Assembly (NCBI RefSeq): GCF_020379485.1
Contig: NC_063450.1
Location: 26,078,137-26,142,136, forward strand
Length of the DNA: 64,000 nucleotides
From: Brassica napus
Lineage: Eukaryota; Streptophyta; Magnoliopsida; Brassicales; Brassicaceae
Reading direction: 5' to 3'
The position numbers and the translations under genes are program-made. Shown here in pieces: positions 46,441 to 59,433 of this stretch (its first letter is position 1; the number at the start of each line of letters is the position of its first letter). The notes under the pieces were generated by a model. The model worked only from the letters and a program-made list of their open reading frames with translations. It searched no databases and was not told the DNA's origin.

Positions 46441-47708
46441 TGATATTCCGTGTTTTTAACGGTTTTAAACTCGTTTTGGAGAAATTAAATGGTCGGTTTT
46501 AATTAATGTTTTGGTCTATTTGATGCGTTTTGGTGTTCTTAAGTGTAATATGCAGGTTACTAGATAGCTTGCAAGAAAAGAACGCATTCGGGATTTATTC
46601 AGAAGCAAGATGGACCGAACAATGGACCGAATGAGAAGTATTGATCGCACAGGACGTGAGATCGACCGATCCGGTACATGTGGATCGACCGATCCCACGC
46701 TCTATGGGCTCCACACGCACAAACGAGCTTTTCACTCCTTTTTACCCACTCCCCTCAATAATAGACAGAAGAACTCGACCTTTGGGACTCAGAAAAGACC
46801 AGGGGCGACCAAGAAGGAGATTTACAAGTTCTTGAGAGAGATTTGAGAGTTTTGTACTTGTTTTGTGTGATTTGTGAAGATTTGTAAAGGAGTTCATCTC
46901 AAAACCATTTGGAGAAGATCTTCTGAACTTTTCCTCTGTTTTAATACAATCTTATCATGTTTTCTTCATTAAAATCGTGTTGTTTTTGCTTAGTTATGTG
47001 TGAGTAGTCATCTAGTTGGGTTTAGGGGTTCTCATAGGGGATTTCTTGATGTTTTGATTCATAAAACGTGTGTAGACTAAGGGATTACGTTTTGGTTCTT
47101 CATCTAATGGATTTCTTACTGCTTGAACTGAATTGATCACTTAGTTCATGATTTCAGATTGTTTGATGCACCGAAAGTGATTGTTTGAACTTCCGAAAAT
47201 ACTTTAGATGAGCAAAGTGTCCTTAACCCTCGGAAGTTGATGTTATTGCGCTTTGTGAACATATTGAACCTGTTCTTAATGCTTGTTTAGAAATTGAAAC
47301 TCAGCGGAAGTTAGTGTGGAGATTTCTATAACATAGAGAATTAGCGCTACGGAAGTAGGTTAATTCTAATATCGTGTTTGAGTTCTAGACGGTTCTTAAT
47401 ATATCCCTGTGTCTGCCATTAATTGTATCTTGATTAAAAAAAATCCCTGAGAATTCCCAATGCCCAACGTTTGTTTTAAAATAGTTTTCAAATCGTTTAA
47501 ATCATCTTTTTACAGCTTGTTTATGTTTTGTGACACTAAAGAAAATTAAATAAAAACCATCAAAATTATATCTTTGTTCGCTGTAGCTATTAACTTGTCT
47601 GCAACTCTACGTGTGATCATCGGTCCCTGTGGATTCGATCCCGCATTACTACTGCGTACTTTACTGTGCACTTGCAGTTAGATAATCGGGTTAAAACTCG
47701 ACACATCA
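46441..47708 (+). repeat. 5' LTR, 1268 bp
   Basis: Direct repeat of 55207-56527. It carries two GATCGACCGATCC motifs (46660, 46683) separated by GGTACATGTG. By eye, about six to eight substitutions or one-base indels separate it from the 3' LTR besides the 53-bp difference. Confidence 0.92.
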
Positions 47709-47714
47709 AGTTTT

Positions 47715-47731
47715 TGGCGCCGTTGCCGGGG
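47715..47731 (+). other. primer-binding site, tRNA-Asp
   Basis: TGGCGCCGTTGCCGGGG lies 6 bp after the LTR and is complementary to the 3' end of plant tRNA-Asp, the usual primer of Athila and Tat elements. Confidence 0.85.
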
Positions 47732-47841
47732 ACCATTTGGTCACCCTAGAGTTAATGATCAGTTTAAGACTATAGCATTTTTTTTTTTTTAATTTTGTCT
47801 AATGTTTCTGTCTTTCTCTTTCTGTTTGTGTTTTCAGGTGA

Positions 47842-50800
47842 ATGAGCGGATTTCATACTAGAAGCAAAGGACCATCGAATTTAATACCTTTGGAGTTAGA
47901 GCTCGGACGCCTAGAGAGACAAGTGAAAAAGAAAAGACTTGAGTCCGCTGAAGAGGTTGAAATGGCTGAACACCAAGAAGACCAGTTTCAGGACAACCCG
48001 CAAAATCCAATTCCTGTAAATGAACGAGAAGGCAACAATGCTGGTGATAATCAGCAGGCTGGTGTAGCTGCAAGACAACAGGCTGGAGACTATGGCATGC
48101 CTAGGATGACGCTTGCACATTATGATACACCAGATGCATTCTATGCCGATCGTTCTGGGATTCGCCCACCTCCCATTGAGAGAAGAGACTTTGAGATCAA
48201 GACTGGTCTCATTAATTTGGTGGAGAAAAATCCGTTTCATGGAAACCCGTCTGAGGACCCGATGTATCACTTGGAGCATTTTGAGCGAGTCTGTGACACC
48301 AGCAGACATAATGGAGTTCCTCAAGGCGCTTTGAAATGCAGGTTGTTCCCGTTTTCCTTAGCTGATAAAGCTATCAGATGGTTAAAGTCCATCCCTCCAG
48401 GATCTCTTACTACATGGGAAGAGACAAGAGCTGCTTTTCTACAGCATTTCTTCACCAAGTCAAGGTCCACATATCTGAGAAGCAGAATTGGAAGCTTTCA
48501 GCAGCTTGATTCAGAAAGCTTTCATGAGGCTTGGGAGCGTTTCAAGGAGTACACACAGGACTGCCCTCACCATGGTTACACTGATGTGAGCTTGCTGAAC
48601 ATTTTCTATAATGGAGTTCATGAAGAGAGTCAAGATGCCATGGACACAGCAAGTAATGGTGATTTCATGACCAAGACTGTTGAAGAAGCTTACACCTTGC
48701 TGAACAACCTGTCATCCAGCAAAGCAAACCGCAAGTCAAGGTTTGACACCAGCCAGAAGGGTGTTGGTTATGAATCCAAGAAGATAGATGAGCTGAATGC
48801 CAAGATTGAGATGCTTCTCAAGAGAGATCAGAAATCTGTGAAATTTGTGGAGGAGCAAGGCTATCGTTCCTCACAAGAAACTGTTGGTGATGATTCAGAT
48901 GATATGCAAGCTGATGTGAACTACATTGGTGGTCAAGGAAACTACAACAGAGGCTACAATCAGAACCTTGGATGGAGTCAAAATCAGCAAAATAATCTGT
49001 CTTACCGGAGCAACAATGTGGAGAATCCACAACATCAGTCCTACCCTCAGGCAGGAAACAGGCAGAACCAGAATCAGAACCAGAGTGTGTTCAACCAAGG
49101 ATATCAGAACAGAAATCAATATCAGGGGAACAACTCGGGCAACTCAGGATTTCAGCAAAGGCAGCAGTACAACAACTACCAGAATCAAGGGAATGCCTCT
49201 TCGTCACAGTCTTCTCAGGATAACGAAATTAAGAAGATGCTGCAAATGGTGCTAGAAGGTCAGAAGAATAGCACTGCAGAGATAAACACCAAGGTGGATA
49301 ACATGTATGGAGAGCTTAATGGGAAGTTTGAAGCTTTGAACACCCATTTGAAAGTTTTGGAAAAGCAAGTTGCTCAAACCGCCTCCAGCAGCAGAACAGC
49401 ACCTGGATTTCTACCAGGGAAGTCAGAGACGAATCCCAAGGAGTTTGTGAATGCTGTAACACTTAGGAGTGGAAAAACGATTGAGGGATCGAATGAGAAA
49501 GAGATCGACCGATCTCAAGAACAGATCGACCGATCCAAGGGGAAGGAGATCGACCGATCCGGTCCTTCGGGATCGACCGATCCCGTGTCAACAAAGCCAA
49601 ATTCCTCTGAACCTGAAGAGGTGTATGTGGCGCCTCCTGCTTATGTTCCTAAGGCTCCATACCCATCCAGACCAAGGCAGAAGATCAAAGAACGTGAGTA
49701 CGAGAAGCTAAAGAACCTTGTTGGGGAGTTACATGTGAGATTGCCATTCGTTGAAGCGGTGAAGATGGTACCTTCTCTTAAAAGGTACATGAAGGAGATT
49801 CTTACCGATAAGATGAGCCTAGAGCGTGGTGTGTTGATGCTCAATGAGGAATGTAGCGCAGTTCTACAAAATGTCATGCCTAAAAAGCGTGAAGATCCCG
49901 GAGCATTTGTTCTACCATGCCGCATTGGATCACTTACCTTTGAGAGGAGTCTCTGCGATCTGGGTTCAGGAGTGAGCCTAATGCCTTTCTCTGTCTCTGA
50001 GAGGCTAGGCATGACGAACTACAAACCTACAAGGATCTCCTTGGTCCTTGCTGACCGATCAGTGCGAAGACCAGTCGGTGTACTAGAAAACATCCCTGTT
50101 GGTGTTGGAAAGGGATATGTGCTTACCGATTTTGTAGTTCTGGAGCTGGAAGAGGAACCTAAAGATCCTCTCATTTTGGGCAGACCGTTTTTAGCTACTG
50201 CTGGAGCCATGATTGATGTACAGAATGGGCATATAGACTTACGTCTAGGAGACATGGCGATGAGATACAATGTGGAGAAGGTGCTGAAAAATCCGACTAT
50301 TGATGGACAGACTTTCTGGGTTGATACATTGACTGAACTGGTGGAGGAAATGGATGAAGAGTTGCACACTGATGATCCTCTACAAGTCGCATTGACCCAA
50401 AGGGAGAGTGAGTTCGGGTTCATGAACCAAGAAGTGGTTGGATTTTCTGAGATTTTGGATTCAGCCTCACCGATTGAGAAGCATGTCGCCTATGTCAGCC
50501 TTGAAGACTCAGGCACCGATAAAACCGTCAAACCGTCATCCTCCCAACCAGATTGGAGTGAGGAGAATGCTCCAAAGGTGGAACTTAAAGCCCTCCCAGC
50601 TGGGCTGAGGTATGCATTCTTGGGACCGAATTCCACATATCCTGTTATTATTTGTGCTAACCTGAATAATGTGGAGACCGCTTTGCTTCTTTCAAAATTG
50701 CGAAAGTATAGAAAAGCATTGGGGTACTCTTTGGATGATATTACAGGTATTTCTCCAGATCTTTGCATGCACAAGATTCACTTGGAGGATGAGTCAAAGA

Positions 50801-53523
50801 CGTCCATAGAGCACCAGCGAAGACTGAATCCCAAACTGATGGAAGTTGTGAAAAAGGAGATTCTAAAGCTGTTGAGTGCAGGGGTGATCTACCCAATTTC
50901 AGACAGCACTTGGGTGAGCCCGGTTCATGTGGTTCCTAAGAAGGGTGGCATCACTGTCATCACAAATGAGAAGGCTGAGCTGATTCCTACCAGAACAGTC
51001 ACAGGGCATAGGATGTGCATTGACTACAGGAAGCTAAACTCAGCCACAAGGAAGGACCACTTCCCACTTCCTTTCATTGACCAGATGCTGGAAAGACTAG
51101 CCAACCACCCCTACTACTGTTTTCTCGATGGCTACTCCGGGTTCTTTCAGATACCCATTCATCCAGAGGACCAAGAGAAGACAACATTCACCTGTCCATA
51201 CGGTACTTTTGCCTACAGGAGAATGCCCTTCGGATTGTGCAATGCTCCTGCCACTTTCCAGAGATGCATGATGTCGATCTTTACTGATCTTATTGAGGAC
51301 ATTATGGAGGTTTTTATGGACGATTTCTCAGTCTACGGTTCTTCATTTACCGACTGCCTTGCTAATCTGTGCAAGGTGCTGGAAAGATGTGAGGAGAAGA
51401 ACTTGGTGCTAAATTGGGAGAAGTGCCATTTCATGGTGAAAGATGGCATTGTTTTGGGTCACAGGATATCAGAGCAGGGTATCGAGGTTGACAAAGCAAA
51501 GATTGAAGTTATGACCAGCCTACAGCCTCCTAGGACAGTGAGGGATATTCGGAGTTTTCTGGGACATGCCGGTTTCTACAGGAGGTTTATCAAAGACTTC
51601 TCTATGATAGCGAGGCCACTCACCCGTCTGCTGTGCAAAGAAGCGAAGTTTGTTTTTGATGCTGACTGCCTCGCTGCGTTTCAGATTCTCAAGAAGTCTC
51701 TAGTCAGTGCTCCCATTGTGCAGCCACCAGATTGGGACTTGCCATTTGAAATAATGTGTGACGCAAGTGATTACGCGATTGGAGCTGTTTTGGGGCAGAG
51801 AAAAGACAAGAAACTCCATGTGATCTATTATGCCAGCCGAACGCTTGATGATGCTCAAATCAAGTATGCTACCACTGAGAAGGAGTTGCTGGCAGTAGTT
51901 TATGCTTTCGAGAAGTTCAGGTCCTATTTGGTGGGCTCGAAAGTAATTGTGCACACAGATCATGCAGCCTTGAAGTACCTGATGACGAAAAAAGATGCTA
52001 AACCGAGACTCTTAAGGTGGATCTTACTGCTACAGGAGTTTGATATTGAGATCAGAGACAAGAGAGGAGCAGAAAATGGAGTGGCAGATCATCTTTCCCG
52101 AATGAGAGTGGAAGCTGAAACACCACTGGATGATACATTACCCGAGGAGAATGTCTATGTGATCACCTTGCTGGAGGATGAGTATTTGGATCAGGCTGAT
52201 TGCTGTGTCATGAGACAAATTCAGGATGATCTCCCATGGTTTGCAGACTTTGCAAACTACCTATGTGCTGGAATTGAACCACCGAACCTGAAGGGGTATG
52301 AGAGGAAGAAGTTCATGAGAGATGTGAACCACTACTACTGGGATGATCCCTTCCTCTACAAGAGATGCTCAGATGGTTTATTCAGGAGATGTGTTCTGGA
52401 GAATGAGATGCAAGGGATTCTTTTCCACTGCCACAGTTCAGAATACGCAGGCCATTTTGCAACATTCAAGACGGTTTCTAAGGTCCTGCAGGCTGGTTAC
52501 TGGTGGCCTACACTTTTCAGAGACGCCCATGAGTTTGTCTCAAAGTGTGATGCATGTCAGCGGAAGGGCAACATCAGTAAGAGAAATGAGATGCCCCAAA
52601 ATTTCATCCTTGAAGTTGAAGTTTTTGATGTATGGGGAATTGATTTTATGGGCCCTTTCCCATCTTCTTATGGAAATGAGTACATCCTGGTTGCGGTTGA
52701 TTATGTCTCCAAGTGGGTGGAAGCAGTAGCCAGCAAGACAAATGACTCTAGTGTTGTCAAGAAAATGTTCAAGACAGTCATTTTTCCAAGATTCGGGATC
52801 CCGAGAGTGGTTATTAGTGATGGAGGCTCTCACTTCATCAACAAGACGTTCGATAAACTGCTGAAGAAACATGGAGTAAAGCATAAGGTAGCTACACCTT
52901 ATCATCCTCAGACAAGTGGGCAGGTTGAAATATCGAACCGAGAAATCAAGGGGATTTTGGAGAAGGCTGTAGGCAAAACAAGGAAAGACTGGGCTGTGAA
53001 GCTTGATGACGCCTTATGGGCGTATAGAACCGCCTACAAGACTCCCTTGGGCACCACTCCTTTTAATCTGGTCTATGGAAAGTCTTGTCACCTACCTGTG
53101 GAATTGGAGTACAGTGGTTTTTGGGCAACGAAGTTGATGAACTTCGACATTAAAACCGCTGCAGAAAGGAGGATGGTTCAGTTGAACGAGCTGGACGAGA
53201 TTCGGTTGAACGCCTATGAGAACACCAAAATCTACAAGGAAAGAACTAAGGCGTGGCATGACAGAAAGATAATCCCGAGAGACTTCGCTGCTGGAGACAA
53301 AGTCCTTCTGTTCAACTCTAGACTCAAGCTATTTCCTGGAAAGCTTAAGTCTCGTTGGTCCGGACCTTTCACCATCACAGAGGTTAGACCTTATGGAGCT
53401 GTTGTCTTGGAAGAGAATGGGAGGAAGTTCACAGTCAATGGGCAGAGGCTAAAACCTTACTTCACAGATGCAAAACCCGAAGAAGGAACCAACATTCCTT
53501 TATCGGAGCCCGATCTCGCCTAA
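47842..53523 (+). CDS. gag-pol polyprotein of an Athila-type retrotransposon
   Basis: Uninterrupted 1893 residues. Gag (about 140-270) has [14 protein letters not shown] and [18 protein letters not shown] Gln/Asn-rich linker (about 370-460) follows with no CCHC knuckle, then an IDRS/STDP repeat segment (about 550-580). Aspartic protease is at about 700 ([11 protein letters not shown], later [12 protein letters not shown]). RT runs about 985-1190 ([47 protein letters not shown] with the FMDD core). RNase H is at about 1300-1420 ([36 protein letters not shown]). Integrase has an HHCC zinc site (about 1530-1575, CDACQRKG) and a DDE core ([25 protein letters not shown]). All catalytic residues that I can check are present, so the protein may be functional. 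TTTTCAGGTGAATGAG at the start suggests a possible splice acceptor just before the ATG. Confidence 0.92.
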   Translation: MSGFHTRSKGPSNLIPLELELGRLERQVKKKRLESAEEVEMAEHQEDQFQDNPQNPIPVNEREGNNAGDNQQAGVAARQQAGDYGMPRMTLAHYDTPDAFYADRSGIRPPPIERRDFEIKTGLINLVEKNPFHGNPSEDPMYHLEHFERVCDTSRHNGVPQGALKCRLFPFSLADKAIRWLKSIPPGSLTTWEETRAAFLQHFFTKSRSTYLRSRIGSFQQLDSESFHEAWERFKEYTQDCPHHGYTDVSLLNIFYNGVHEESQDAMDTASNGDFMTKTVEEAYTLLNNLSSSKANRKSRFDTSQKGVGYESKKIDELNAKIEMLLKRDQKSVKFVEEQGYRSSQETVGDDSDDMQADVNYIGGQGNYNRGYNQNLGWSQNQQNNLSYRSNNVENPQHQSYPQAGNRQNQNQNQSVFNQGYQNRNQYQGNNSGNSGFQQRQQYNNYQNQGNASSSQSSQDNEIKKMLQMVLEGQKNSTAEINTKVDNMYGELNGKFEALNTHLKVLEKQVAQTASSSRTAPGFLPGKSETNPKEFVNAVTLRSGKTIEGSNEKEIDRSQEQIDRSKGKEIDRSGPSGSTDPVSTKPNSSEPEEVYVAPPAYVPKAPYPSRPRQKIKEREYEKLKNLVGELHVRLPFVEAVKMVPSLKRYMKEILTDKMSLERGVLMLNEECSAVLQNVMPKKREDPGAFVLPCRIGSLTFERSLCDLGSGVSLMPFSVSERLGMTNYKPTRISLVLADRSVRRPVGVLENIPVGVGKGYVLTDFVVLELEEEPKDPLILGRPFLATAGAMIDVQNGHIDLRLGDMAMRYNVEKVLKNPTIDGQTFWVDTLTELVEEMDEELHTDDPLQVALTQRESEFGFMNQEVVGFSEILDSASPIEKHVAYVSLEDSGTDKTVKPSSSQPDWSEENAPKVELKALPAGLRYAFLGPNSTYPVIICANLNNVETALLLSKLRKYRKALGYSLDDITGISPDLCMHKIHLEDESKTSIEHQRRLNPKLMEVVKKEILKLLSAGVIYPISDSTWVSPVHVVPKKGGITVITNEKAELIPTRTVTGHRMCIDYRKLNSATRKDHFPLPFIDQMLERLANHPYYCFLDGYSGFFQIPIHPEDQEKTTFTCPYGTFAYRRMPFGLCNAPATFQRCMMSIFTDLIEDIMEVFMDDFSVYGSSFTDCLANLCKVLERCEEKNLVLNWEKCHFMVKDGIVLGHRISEQGIEVDKAKIEVMTSLQPPRTVRDIRSFLGHAGFYRRFIKDFSMIARPLTRLLCKEAKFVFDADCLAAFQILKKSLVSAPIVQPPDWDLPFEIMCDASDYAIGAVLGQRKDKKLHVIYYASRTLDDAQIKYATTEKELLAVVYAFEKFRSYLVGSKVIVHTDHAALKYLMTKKDAKPRLLRWILLLQEFDIEIRDKRGAENGVADHLSRMRVEAETPLDDTLPEENVYVITLLEDEYLDQADCCVMRQIQDDLPWFADFANYLCAGIEPPNLKGYERKKFMRDVNHYYWDDPFLYKRCSDGLFRRCVLENEMQGILFHCHSSEYAGHFATFKTVSKVLQAGYWWPTLFRDAHEFVSKCDACQRKGNISKRNEMPQNFILEVEVFDVWGIDFMGPFPSSYGNEYILVAVDYVSKWVEAVASKTNDSSVVKKMFKTVIFPRFGIPRVVISDGGSHFINKTFDKLLKKHGVKHKVATPYHPQTSGQVEISNREIKGILEKAVGKTRKDWAVKLDDALWAYRTAYKTPLGTTPFNLVYGKSCHLPVELEYSGFWATKLMNFDIKTAAERRMVQLNELDEIRLNAYENTKIYKERTKAWHDRKIIPRDFAAGDKVLLFNSRLKLFPGKLKSRWSGPFTITEVRPYGAVVLEENGRKFTVNGQRLKPYFTDAKPEEGTNIPLSEPDLA

Positions 53524-55206
53524 GGACAACAGAATAGTCAAGCTCGCGACTTTAAACAAGCGCTGAGTGGGAGGCAACCCACATGGTTTGATTTTCTTTC
53601 TCTTTTGTGATTATGTTTTCTTGTGTGAATTGATTTTTGGTTGTGTTTTTAGATGATTTTCAGGCATGTATCACGATCAGGCAGAGATCGATCGATCCTA
53701 AAGAAACAGAACGGGCGATCCATGTAAGAGATCGGTCGATCCGACACGTATGGATCGGTCGATCTAAGGCGCTTACGACACATGTGTGACACAGGCGCTC
53801 ACGACACCGCTGCTGGACCTGAGGCAGCGGAGGACTCTGATGATGATGGAGCATTGGAGAGGCGCTCGAAGAGGCGCACTGACCGCAACGCCTGATCGGT
53901 AATCTCTCTTGGAATTATTTTCACACCGAGACGGTGTGAAGTAAGTCTGGGGGAGGATGCTACTTATGTACCATATTGCTATTATTTCTTTTATTTTCTT
54001 ACTTTATCGGATTTGATTGTGTTTTAAAAAAAAAAAAAAAAAAAAAAAACTCTAAAAACTCTCTACGTATTTTTATCAGACCCTGTGATGATTATTAGAC
54101 TATTTCCTTGTGTGTTGTGCATTACATTTCATATTGGCCATTTTTCAGGACTGTTAGCGCAGACAAACCGAGGAACCACTTGACCAAACAACCTCTCCTT
54201 AAATCTTTTATCAAGTCTCGGTGAATTGTAATCGACTCAACTATTTTTGACCATTAATGAATTTAATTTCTTTTGACCAGGAATCAACATCAGGAAACGG
54301 TACACCATATACACATTCAGGATTTTCTTTACCACATTTTACCACTCTTTAATAATCCTGAATGGCCAGACTCATCAATAGTTTGGTACCACACCTACAC
54401 CTTACCCTTTTATTTCATCTCCATGCATTCTTACACACTGATCATATGTGCATACATGTGCAAAAACAATGGAGAGATTAGGGTAGACATGGTTCATCCG
54501 ACTGCTTAGGTAGGATCGGAACATTTAGGTGGTTAGACACGGACCTGTGTGTCTAGAGGTGTAAATAGAAAAATTGGGTGTTGTAAGTGTGTGATTGCAT
54601 CGCAGTGTATATATTCGATTTCGGTTTGTATAAGTTTTCGTTCTGAAAAAAAAAAAAAAAAAAAGTTCATGTTTATATCTCATTCAGTAGATTTGATTTA
54701 GACATTTTATTTTTATTTTGTGTACCAGAGATGATGCGTTGTTTAAATTTGGGGTTAGAGTTTGAGATTTGTTGGGTTTTGATCATTTGAGACTTGAGCA
54801 GTTCGAAAACGTGGTTATCAATATACTCGGTTTCTCCAGCGATTTTGCATAATGTTTTGCATTTTTTGTTATCGCTGATACCCACAAACACTTGAGCCTC
54901 ACCTAATTAAACACTAAAACAGCCTCCCAAACACCGAGCCCGTTATACCTGATGGAGATATCTTTGGTGGAAAGGTCACGCCCTTTTTAATGAATGTAAA
55001 GAGTTGATTACTTGAAACTGAGACTTGCAGGTCTGAAATATGGAAAGGTTTGCGCGGTCTTGGTGGGGATTTGGAATGAATGCCTTGACAGTCTCTGATT
55101 TAAGTGGTTAGCGAAATCACAAGGTAAGGTCTACTGAGGGTTAGTGAGCTCCCAAATTTTAATCCTCTTTACTTGAGGACAAGCAAAGATTCAAGTCTGG
55201 GGGAGT
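53524..55206 (+). other. env-less 3' region of the gypsy element
   Basis: Begins with GCGCTGAGTGGGAGGCAACCCAC (in two blocks), a stem-loop (GTGGG/CCCAC at 53567-53583) common after pol in Athila-group elements. It holds inverted GATCGGTCGATCC motifs (53685-53765), a first GTCTGGGGGAGG purine tract (53946-53956), two poly(A) runs (about 54026-54050 and 54645-54664) and no frame longer than 80 codons. An env-like gene of this lineage is missing or eroded. Confidence 0.7.
55195..55206 (+). other. polypurine tract
   Basis: GTCTGGGGGAGT directly precedes the 3' LTR and would prime plus-strand synthesis. A near-identical copy at 53946-53956 lies 1.25 kb upstream. Confidence 0.75.
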
Positions 55207-56527
55207 TGATATTCCGTGTTTTTAACGGTTTTAAACTCGTTTTGGAGCAATTAAATGGTCGGTTTTAATTAATGTTTTGGTCTATTTGATGCGTTTTGGT
55301 GTTCTTAAGTGTAATATGCAGGTTACTAGATAGCTTGCAAGAAAAGAACGCATTCGGGATTTATTCAGAAGCAAGATGGACCGAACAATGGACCGAATGA
55401 GAAGTATTGATCGCACAGGACGTGAGATCGACCGATCCGGTACATGTGGATCGACCGATCCCACGCTTTCATGCACTAGATCGACCGATCCGGTCCATGT
55501 GGATCGACCGATCCCACGCTCTACGGGCTCCACACGCACAAACGAGCTTTTCACTCCTTTTTACCCACTCCCCTCAATAATAGACAGAAGAACTCGACCT
55601 TTGGGACTCAGAAAAGACCAGGGGCGACCAAGAAGGAGATTTACAAGTTCTTGAGAGAGATTTGAGAGTTTTGTACTTGTTTTGTGTGATTTGTGAAGAT
55701 TTGTAAAGGAGTTCATCTCAAAACCATTTGGAGAAGATCTTCTGAACCTTTACTCTGTTTTAATACAATCTTATCATGTTTTCTTCATCAAAATCGTGTT
55801 GTTTTGCTTAGTTATGTGTGAGTAGTCATCTAGTTGGGTTTAGGGGTTCTCATAGGGGATTTCTTGATGTTTTGATTCATAAAACGTGTGTAGACTAAGG
55901 GATTACGTTTTGGTTCTTCATCTAATGGATTTCTTACTGCTTGAACTGAATTGATCACTTAGTTCATGATTTCAGATTGTTTGATGCACCGAAAGTGATT
56001 GTTTGAACTTCCGAAAATACTTTAGATGAGCAAAGTGTCCTTAACCCTCGGAAGTTGATGTTATTGCGCTTTGTGAACATATTGAACCTGTTCTTAATGC
56101 TTGTTTAGAAATTGAAACTCAGCGGAAGTTAGTGTGGAGATTTCTATAACATAGAGAATTAGCGCTACGGAAGTAGGTTAATTCTAATATCGTGTTTGAG
56201 TTCTAGACGGTTCTTAATATATCCCTGTGTCTGCCATTAATTGTATCTTGATTAAAAATAAATCCCTGAGAATTCTCAATGCCCAACGTTTGTTTTAAAA
56301 TAGTTTTCAAATCGTTTAAATCATCTTTTTACAGCTTGTTTATGTTTTGTGACACTAAAGAAAATTAAATAAAAACCATCAAAATTATATCTTTGTTCGC
56401 TGTAGCTATTAACTTGTCTGCAACTCTACGTGTGATCATCGGTCCCTGTGGATTCGATCCCGCATTACTACTGCGTACTTTACTGTGCACTTGCAGTTAG
56501 ATAATCGGGTTAAAACTCGACACATCA
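55207..56527 (+). repeat. 3' LTR, 1321 bp
   Basis: Same as the 5' LTR but with four GATCGACCGATCC motifs (55426, 55449, 55479, 55502). One extra 53-bp unit containing two of them, with TTTCATGCACTA between, accounts for the length difference. Confidence 0.92.
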
Positions 56528-56532
56528 TCTAA

Positions 56533-59410
56533 CCCTGAGGACATTGAAGAGGCGTTAGCTCAAGTTCCTACGACAATCACTGGGGCAATGAATGAGAACC
56601 TTACAGCTCCGGTAACGGAATGGGAGGTCAAATTGGCTCTTTTTGCTATGCATCCAGAGAAGGCTCCAGGACCAGATGGGATGACTGCGCTATTCTATCA
56701 GAAATTCTGGGATATTGTAAAGGATGATTTAACTCTTATGGTTAATAACTTCCTTATCGAGGGAACGGTGGTGAATGGATTAAATTATACAAATATATGT
56801 CTTATCCCGAAGACGGCCAAGCCTAATGATATGACTCAATTCCGACCAATAAGCTTGTGTAATGTAAGCTATAAAATAATTTCGAAGGTCTTATGCCAGA
56901 GATTAAAGAAAGTGCTACCAGGCTTGATTTCAGAGACCCAGTCAGCCTTTGTTGCTGGAAGACAGATTTCAGACAATATTATGATTGCCCAAGAAATGTT
57001 TCACGCGCAGCGGACTAAACCAAGTGGTCGCAGTAAAAGGATGGCTATTAAGACGGACATGAGCAAAGCATATGACAGAATGGAGTGGTCATTCATTGAA
57101 GCCGTCATGCGCAAAATGGGATTCTCAGAGACGTGGATAACCTGGATAATGCGATGCATTACGTCGGTAAAATATAAGGTGCTTATGAATGGTCAACCAA
57201 GAGGAAATATCGTTCCTGGTAGAGGCTTAAGACAAGGAGATCCTTTGTCTCCTTTCATTTTTATTCTATGCACGGAAGCGCTCGCTAGCCTTCTTAATCA
57301 TGCAAAGAATCAAGGGAAGATAACGGGGATGCGTGTCACACGCGCGTGCCCCTCGGTATCTCACCTTCTCTTTGCTGATGATAGCCTTTTCTTCTGTAAG
57401 GCGGAGCCCCGTGAATGTGAAGAAGTAATGAAAGTAGTCAGGAAATATGGTAAAGCTTCTGGCCAATGTATCAACTTCGATAAGTCGTCCTTACTCTTTG
57501 GTAAGCGGATTAATGCAAATACCAGGCAAGAGATCAAAGATACAATGGGTATACAAAACGAAGGACGGATGGGAACCTACTTAGGTATCCCGGAAGATAT
57601 AAGCGGATCCAAGTGCAAATTGTTTGCATTCCTCAAGGACAAGTTAATGCACAGGGTAAATGGATGGACGGGTAGGTGGCTTTCAAAAGGAGGGAAGGAA
57701 GTTCTGATAAAATCTATTCTGCTAGCTCTTCCGACTTATGTCATGTCTACTTTCCTGCTCCCTTTAGAGATATGTGAAAACCTAGCTAGTGCCATCGCAC
57801 GGTTCTGGTGGAGTTCAAACCCACCAAAGAGAGGAATTCACTGGGCGAAATGGGAAAAAGTTTGCCTACCAAGGGAGGAAGGAGGGATTGGGTTTCATAT
57901 GATCCATGAGTTCAATCTGGCATTGTTGGCAAAACAACTATGGAGGCTGGTTCAATTCCCAGACTCATTGGTCGCTCGGGTCTTGAAGGGGAGATACTAC
58001 AAATTAACCTCGCCGCTGAGAGTGAACTCGGCTAGCTGCCCATCTTATGTGTGGACTAGCATTTCTGCTGCAAGGAAGTTGTTATTGCTGGGAATCAGAC
58101 AGAAGATACACTCAGGTTATGAAGTAAAGGTGTGGGAGGATCCGTGGATCCCAACGATCCCAGCGAGGCCGGCTGTCCCTGTGGCACCAGTAATGCATCC
58201 TAACATGAGAGTAAGCGATCTCATTGATCAGATAGGGAAGGATTGGGATGTTGGATTATTGGAGAATTATGTAAATCCCGAGGACATACCGCTTATAAGG
58301 AGTTTGGCCATAAGTTCATCTCACCGGCGCGATACTTTTTGCTGGAGCTACACAAGGAATGGCCAATACTCGGTTAAATCTGGATATTGGGTGGCCCAGA
58401 ATCTATTGAAGACGGCGGAAGCACATGAGATATTGGAACCGAGTATTACCAAGCTTCAAGCTTTTGCTTGGAAGTTAAAAGCGCCTACGGAAATATGTCA
58501 TCTTATTTGGCAGTTATTGACTGGGCATGTTGCAGTAACAAGGAATTTAGCAAGATGTAATATGCGATGTGATAACTATTGCCCAAGATGCGGAGATTTG
58601 GATGAATCAGTCACACACGCTATCTTTGAATGCCCGCCAGCGCTACAAGCTTGGACCTTATCGACAACCCCAACAAGCCCTGAGGTATTTCCACTACCAA
58701 GTGTCTACGCCAATATGGACTACCTATTCTAGAGAAAAAACTCTATTATTGAGCCGGAACAAGACAGAGATCCTTTTCCCTGGATAATTTGGTATATCTC
58801 GAAAGCTAGGAATGATAAACTATTCAAGGGGATAGATAGAGATCCTTTGGAGTTAGTCCGCTATGCAGAGAGTGAATGTCAGGCCTGGTTTGCTGCGAAC
58901 GATGTGGCACAACCTATGGTACAAGAGACTAATATAGAGAACCCTCAAGTCATAAGCTTGGGTAATATTTGCTTGCTGGATGAATCTTGGACAACATCTG
59001 CCAACTTCAGTGGACTTGGATGGGTTTGGATGGACAATACGGGAAATACTCAGCTCATGGGGATGAAGAATCTTCCTCGACGTGAATCAGCCTTGCATTC
59101 GGAAGTAGAAGCGCTACGGTGGGCAATGGAGAATATGCTACAGCACTCAACATGCCAGCGCTTTGGGACGGATTGTAAGGAGCTGATCGCAATGTTAGAT
59201 GATCCTCATGCGTGGCCTAGCTTTGCGACGGAATTGGAGAGGATAGAGACGCTACGGATATGCTTCCCAGAGTTTAGCATCAATCATGTTCCACGAGCGA
59301 GAAATCAATTTTCAGACTTTTTAGCTAAGAATGCTAGATCCTTCCATAGGGAGTTACTTTTCATTGGTTGTTCTATTCCGGTCTGGTTACCCAGACCACC
59401 TCAAGCCTGA
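56533..59410 (+). pseudogene. LINE ORF2, 3' part (RT, zf-RVT, RNase H)
   Basis: RT motifs: EKAPGPDGM, FRPISLCNVSYKIISK, KTDMSKAYDRMEW (catalytic Asp), GLRQGDPLSPFIFIL and LLFADDSLFFCKA (catalytic Asp pair), then GKEVLIKS and WGxxxPKRGIHW-type thumb blocks. The zinc-binding zf-RVT region is at about 58490-58660 (CHLIWQLLTGHVAVTRNL, CPRCGDLDESVTHAIFECP). RNase H follows: LLDESW, HSEVEALRWAMENM, FGTDCKEL and NHVPRARNQFSDFLAKNAR, with the acidic residues and His in place. The only lesion is TAG at 58730-58732 in the conserved YLFW site (Trp lost). ORF2 in total is 1361 codons, normal for the family. Confidence 0.88.
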
Positions 59411-59433
59411 GTAATGGAATGGCCGTTCGATGT

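Larger units (their letters stand above)
46441..56527 (+). mobile_element. Ty3/gypsy LTR retrotransposon, Athila lineage, env-less, 10.1 kb
   Basis: LTRs 46441-47708 and 55207-56527 begin TGATATTCC and end GACACATCA, flanked by the 5-bp duplication TCTAA (46436-46440, 56528-56532). tRNA-Asp primer site, one continuous gag-pol frame and polypurine tract are present. RT and protease sequences and the GTGGGAGGCAACCCAC motif after pol fit the Athila group. Athila elements usually have an env-like ORF between pol and the 3' LTR; here those 1.7 kb hold no long frame. The LTRs differ at only a handful of sites plus one 53-bp indel, so the insertion is recent. Confidence 0.92.

Noticed and set aside
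46516..46846. Short open frames in both LTRs with RSIDRTGREIDRS-like peptides
   Set aside because: They come from the GATCGACCGATCC words in non-coding LTR sequence and are identical in both LTRs by descent.
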